Assembly (NCBI GenBank): GCA_003164655.1
Contig: PLTW01000035.1
Span: 32,086-41,027, forward strand
Length of the DNA: 8,942 nucleotides
Source of the DNA: Actinomycetota bacterium
GTDB taxonomy: Bacteria > Actinomycetota > Thermoleophilia > UBA2241
Direction: 5' to 3'
Below are positions 6,459-8,942 of the stretch, piece after piece. The position numbers and the translations under genes were made by a program. Each line of letters starts with the position of its first letter. Positions within the stretch are counted from its first letter, which is position 1. The notes below the pieces were generated by a model. The model was not told the origin of the DNA and searched no databases. It saw only the letters and a list, made by a program, of their open reading frames with translations.

Positions 6459-8254
6459 GACCCCGCGCCCCCCGCGTCGGCCGGCTCGGGCAGGCTGAGC
6501 GCGCCGCGCGCGCAGACGGCCAGACAGACGCCACAGCCGGTGCAGTCGCCGGTGATGGCGATCGTCTCGTCGCCGGCCACGACGGCCGGGCAGCCGAGCT
6601 CGACGCACAGGCCGCACAGGTTGCAGCGATCGTCGTCGACCACGACGCGCTCGTGCGGCGAGCGGTCCATGAGGATGCAGGGCGCAAGCGCCACCAGCAC
6701 GCTCAGATCGCCGCCGGTCAACGCCCGCTTGATGGCGCTCTTGACCGCCTCTTCGTCGAAGGCGTCGACGGTCGTGGCGGGCACGCCGATGCCGCGGCAG
6801 AGCTGTTCGATGTCGAGCGCCGGTCCGCTCGAACGGTCGGGGTGCAGGCCGGTGCCGGGGTGACCCTGGTGACCGGTCATGGCGGTCGTGCGATTGTCGA
6901 GGACGATGACCAGTCCCGGAGTCTCGTTGTAGCGGGCATCGATAAGCGGCGTGATGCCCGAGTGAAAGAACGTCGAGTCGCCGATCACGGCCGCGGCGGC
7001 CAGGCGCCCCAGCGCGCGGTTCATGCCGGCCATCATGCCGATGCTGGCGCCCATGCACAGGCAGCTTTCGAGCGACAGCAGCGGTGGCAGTGCACCGAGC
7101 GTGTAGCAGCCGATGTCGCCCATGACGGCGACGCTCTGGCGGCGCAGCATGGCATAGACGGCGCGGTGCGGACAGCCGGGGCACAGGACCGGCGGTCGCA
7201 CCGGCAGATCGTCGACCGGCCGCGGAGCGGGCGTAACGACCGGCGGCGGCGGAAACACGGGGCGCCGGCGACGCGGCGGCCGGCGTTTGAGCACCGGCTC
7301 GAAGGCGTTGAAGACGATCTCCTGGTTTAACTCGCCGTTGCTCGGGATGACCTCCTTGCCCACCACCGGCAGCCCGAGCGCCCGTACCTGGTCTTCGAGG
7401 AACGGGTCGAGCTCTTCGACGACGAACACCCGCGAGACCGACTCGTACAGCTTGGCGATCTTGCGATAGGGCAGCGGATGTGACATGCCCAGCTTGAGAA
7501 ACCAGGCCTTGGGAAACGCCTCGCGGGCGTAGGCGTAGGCGATCCCCGACGTGATGATGCCGATGTCGGTGGTGCCGGCCTCGAGGATATTCAGCGGCGA
7601 TTCCTCGGCGCGCCGGCGCAGGGCCTCGAGGCGGACCAGCGCCAGACGATTGCGCTCACGCGCGTATTCGGGGACCATCACGTACTTGGCGATGTCCTTG
7701 ACGTACGCGACGGCCTCGCCGCCCACCGGCGCCCGCGGCACGACCCGGCCGCGGCCGTGCGAGACCCGGGTCGTGGAGCGCAGCAGTACCGGCGTGTCGA
7801 ACTCTTCGGACAGATCGAACGCCCAGGCGACGAAGTCGTAGGCCTCCTGGCTGTCGGAGGGCTCGAGCATGGGGACCTTGGCAAAGGCGGCGAAGTGGCG
7901 GTTGTCCTGCTCGTTTTGCGATGAGTGCATGCCGGGATCGTCGGCCGAGACCACCACGAGCCCCGCGTTGACCCCCGTCAGAGCGAGCGTCATGAACGGG
8001 TCGGCAGCCACGTTCAGGCCCACATGCTTCATGGTCACCAGGGCGCGGGCACCGGCCAGCGAGGCGCCGATGCCGGTCTCGAGGGCGACCTTTTCGTTGA
8101 TGCACCACTCGACGATCGGGCCGGCGAGGCCGGCGAGCTCTTCGATGATCTCGGTCGACGGCGTGCCCGGGTAGCCGCAGGCCAAGCCCAGCCCGGCGCG
8201 CACGGCGCCGCGGGCGATCGCTTCGTTACCAGAGAGAAAGGGGATCCGTTCCAC
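6455..8254 (-). CDS. iorA: Indolepyruvate:ferredoxin oxidoreductase, alpha subunit
   Basis: IorA is the thiamine-diphosphate and iron-sulfur catalytic subunit converting indolepyruvate and other aryl pyruvates plus CoA to arylacetyl-CoA, CO2 and reduced ferredoxin. The 599 residues are full length. The N-terminal pyrimidine-binding domain begins SGNEAIARGAVRAG (8-21) and has GYPGTPSTEI (27-36) and NEKVALETG (53-61). The C-terminal TPP domain has LCPGCPHR (357-364), GDIGCYTLG (379-387) and GDSTFFHSG (425-433) with DNRTTAMTGHQ (453-463) for metal/diphosphate binding. Two [4Fe-4S] motifs follow: C544-x2-C547-x2-C550-x4-C555-P and C571-x2-C574-x2-C577-x3-C581. An Arg/Pro-rich linker (about 323-356) joins the two halves. 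The GTG start agrees with the family N-terminus. It is the first gene of the four-gene unit, with a consensus -10 box 12 bases upstream. Confidence 0.95.
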   Translation of the reverse strand: MERIPFLSGNEAIARGAVRAGLGLACGYPGTPSTEIIEELAGLAGPIVEWCINEKVALETGIGASLAGARALVTMKHVGLNVAADPFMTLALTGVNAGLVVVSADDPGMHSSQNEQDNRHFAAFAKVPMLEPSDSQEAYDFVAWAFDLSEEFDTPVLLRSTTRVSHGRGRVVPRAPVGGEAVAYVKDIAKYVMVPEYARERNRLALVRLEALRRRAEESPLNILEAGTTDIGIITSGIAYAYAREAFPKAWFLKLGMSHPLPYRKIAKLYESVSRVFVVEELDPFLEDQVRALGLPVVGKEVIPSNGELNQEIVFNAFEPVLKRRPPRRRRPVFPPPPVVTPAPRPVDDLPVRPPVLCPGCPHRAVYAMLRRQSVAVMGDIGCYTLGALPPLLSLESCLCMGASIGMMAGMNRALGRLAAAAVIGDSTFFHSGITPLIDARYNETPGLVIVLDNRTTAMTGHQGHPGTGLHPDRSSGPALDIEQLCRGIGVPATTVDAFDEEAVKSAIKRALTGGDLSVLVALAPCILMDRSPHERVVVDDDRCNLCGLCVELGCPAVVAGDETIAITGDCTGCGVCLAVCARGALSLPEPADAGGAGS

Positions 8255-8266
8255 GATGGCCCCCCG

Positions 8267-8272
8267 ATTATA
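8267..8272 (-). promoter_or_regulatory. Perfect -10 box (TATAAT) of the ior-ACT-paaK unit
   Basis: On the minus strand 8272-8267 reads TATAAT, an exact sigma-70 consensus in GC-rich DNA. It ends 12 bases before the iorA GTG. A start of transcription six to eight bases downstream would give a leader of only about 4-6 bases. GGGGGG (8265-8260) could serve as a weak ribosome site only if transcription starts earlier. No recognisable -35 hexamer is found at 16-18 bases; that position falls inside the tandem repeats, which fits control by an activator. Confidence 0.55.
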
Positions 8273-8280
8273 GACTCCTC

Positions 8281-8384
8281 GCGACGATCCGGCACGAGCG
8301 GCCCGCGCGACGATCCGCCACGGGCCGCCCGTGCAGCGCCCCGTCGCGAGCCGCCCGTGCGGCGATCCGCCAGAGGCGCCGTCG
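8281..8384. repeat. Degenerate 26-bp tandem repeat, four copies
   Basis: Copies run 8281-8306, 8307-8332, 8333-8358 and 8359-8384. Copies 1 and 2 agree at 22 of 26 positions, copies 2 and 3 at 19, and copies 2 and 4 at 17 (13 of the first 14). Typical unit start: GCGACGATCCGCCACG. Copy 2 contains the palindrome CACGGG-CCG-CCCGTG (8319-8333). A trace of a fifth copy (ATCCGCC at 8393-8399) is two bases out of register. The period is not a multiple of three, so the array is probably non-coding. It fills the region where the -35 and upstream elements of the ior promoter would lie, so regulatory protein binding is plausible; an inert repeat is the alternative. Confidence 0.55.
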
Positions 8385-8405
8385 CCAAAGGAATCCGCCT
8401 GCTCG

Positions 8406-8418
8406 CCACGAATCGTGG
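8406..8418. promoter_or_regulatory. 13-bp palindrome, candidate operator
   Basis: CCACGA-A-TCGTGG is a perfect inverted repeat with a single central base, typical in form of a dimeric repressor site. It lies 54 bases before the likely start of the divergent membrane-protein gene and beside the 26-bp array. Its half-site CCACGA resembles the CCACGG and GCACGA stretches in the repeats. No clear -10 or -35 is visible for the plus-strand gene. Confidence 0.35.
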
Positions 8419-8471
8419 ATCATGCAGCGCGCGGCACAGTGCAGGGGCGTCCCCAGAGGCGCCGGCGAGCG

Positions 8472-8942
8472 GTGAGACCCGCGCCCCGCAAACGGCCCTC
8501 AGCGGAGCTCTCGCGAGGTCGTTCCCGGACCCTCTTCTTTGCCCTCCTGCTGCTGTCGGCGGCGGCGCTGCGCAGCGCCCCGGCCGCCCTCACGGCGGCG
8601 GCCGCGCTCGGACTCGGTGTCTGGTCGGTCTCGGTGGCCCGCGGTCGGGGACGCTCGCTGGCGCACAGCTTCGTGGTCTGCGACTGGCTGCTGCTCGGGC
8701 TGACCCTCGCGCTCAGCGGCGGCGTGCGCAGTCCGCTGCTGGTCGCGGTGCCGCTGCTGGTCGTCGCCGAACTGCTGCCCAGCGACAGAAACGAGTGGCC
8801 GTACCTCGTGGGGCCGAGCCTGCTCGTGCCGATCGTCCTGGCCATCGTCGACCCCGCGCTCGGCGGCCACAAGATCTTCGCCGTGGGCGCGCTTGCGGGG
8901 CTGGTGCTCGCGGGGCTGGCGGTGGCGGCGCGGCTGCGGCGC
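8472..8942 (+). CDS. Multi-pass membrane protein, probable N-terminal sensor region of a signalling enzyme (partial)
   Basis: The frame is open from the GTG at 8472 to the window end (157 codons) with strongly G/C-biased third positions. A basic, Arg-rich N-terminus (1-19) is followed by about six hydrophobic segments (about 20-34, 38-56, 67-82, 86-104, 112-128, 134-153), and the visible part ends in AARLRR, as at a junction with a cytoplasmic domain. The stretch DWLLLGLTLALSGGVRSPLL (71-90), with its SGG-x-x-SPL motif, resembles membrane sensor regions seen before histidine kinase or GGDEF output domains. The output domain lies outside the window, so the function is inference. Alternative GTG starts are 8439 and 8415; none has a strong ribosome site. 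The gene is divergent from iorA. Confidence 0.6.
   Translation, partial: MRPAPRKRPSAELSRGRSRTLFFALLLLSAAALRSAPAALTAAAALGLGVWSVSVARGRGRSLAHSFVVCDWLLLGLTLALSGGVRSPLLVAVPLLVVAELLPSDRNEWPYLVGPSLLVPIVLAIVDPALGGHKIFAVGALAGLVLAGLAVAARLRR

Noticed and set aside
8281..8384. The 26-bp array considered as a CRISPR array.
   Set aside because: Repeats abut directly without spacers, are degenerate, and no cas gene is present.

Overview
The window is strongly GC-rich, and its genes take G or C at nearly every third codon position. Together with an actinobacterial-style bifunctional penicillin-binding protein carrying a Ser/Pro/Thr/Lys tail, frequent GTG/TTG starts, and hairpin terminators without a T-tract, this suggests a deep-branching Actinomycetota member (Thermoleophilia/Coriobacteriia/Geothermincolia-like). 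That placement is inference. The oxygen-sensitive, ferredoxin-linked indolepyruvate oxidoreductase points to an anaerobic or facultative lifestyle.

Left part, plus strand (1-3132): the C-terminal tail of an unidentified gene (probably TatA/TatB-like), then tatC, then a large class A penicillin-binding protein. A TACAAT-type -10 box lies between tatC and the PBP. A short GC-rich hairpin directly follows the PBP stop codon.

Middle (3129-4036, minus strand): a small reading frame whose stop overlaps the PBP stop. It looks like the decayed C-terminal end of a YgjP/DUF45-type metallopeptidase that has lost its HExxH site. Next comes an intact GNAT N-acetyltransferase of the phosphinothricin-acetyltransferase type.

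Right part, minus strand (8254 down to 4106): a compact four-gene unit, iorA - iorB - tandem ACT-domain protein - paaK. Each gene overlaps the next by four bases (GTGA, TTGA, GTGA) and none starts with ATG. A perfect 16-bp stem hairpin ends the unit and a consensus TATAAT sits just before iorA. IorAB interconverts aryl pyruvates and arylacetyl-CoA with ferredoxin, PaaK makes arylacetyl-CoA from arylacetate, and the ACT protein is a plausible amino-acid sensor for the unit. Possible roles are aromatic amino-acid breakdown, or the reverse: salvage of arylacetates into aromatic amino acids.

The far right (8255-8942) has a divergent intergenic region with a degenerate 26-bp tandem array next to the ior promoter and a 13-bp palindrome. 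It is followed by the start of a multi-pass membrane protein, probably the sensor region of a signalling enzyme, cut by the window end.

I see no CRISPR array, tRNA, rRNA, insertion sequence or phage gene. I found no clearly unprecedented system. The most interesting items are the coupled ior-ACT-paaK unit with its repeat-bearing control region, and the decayed peptidase remnant.
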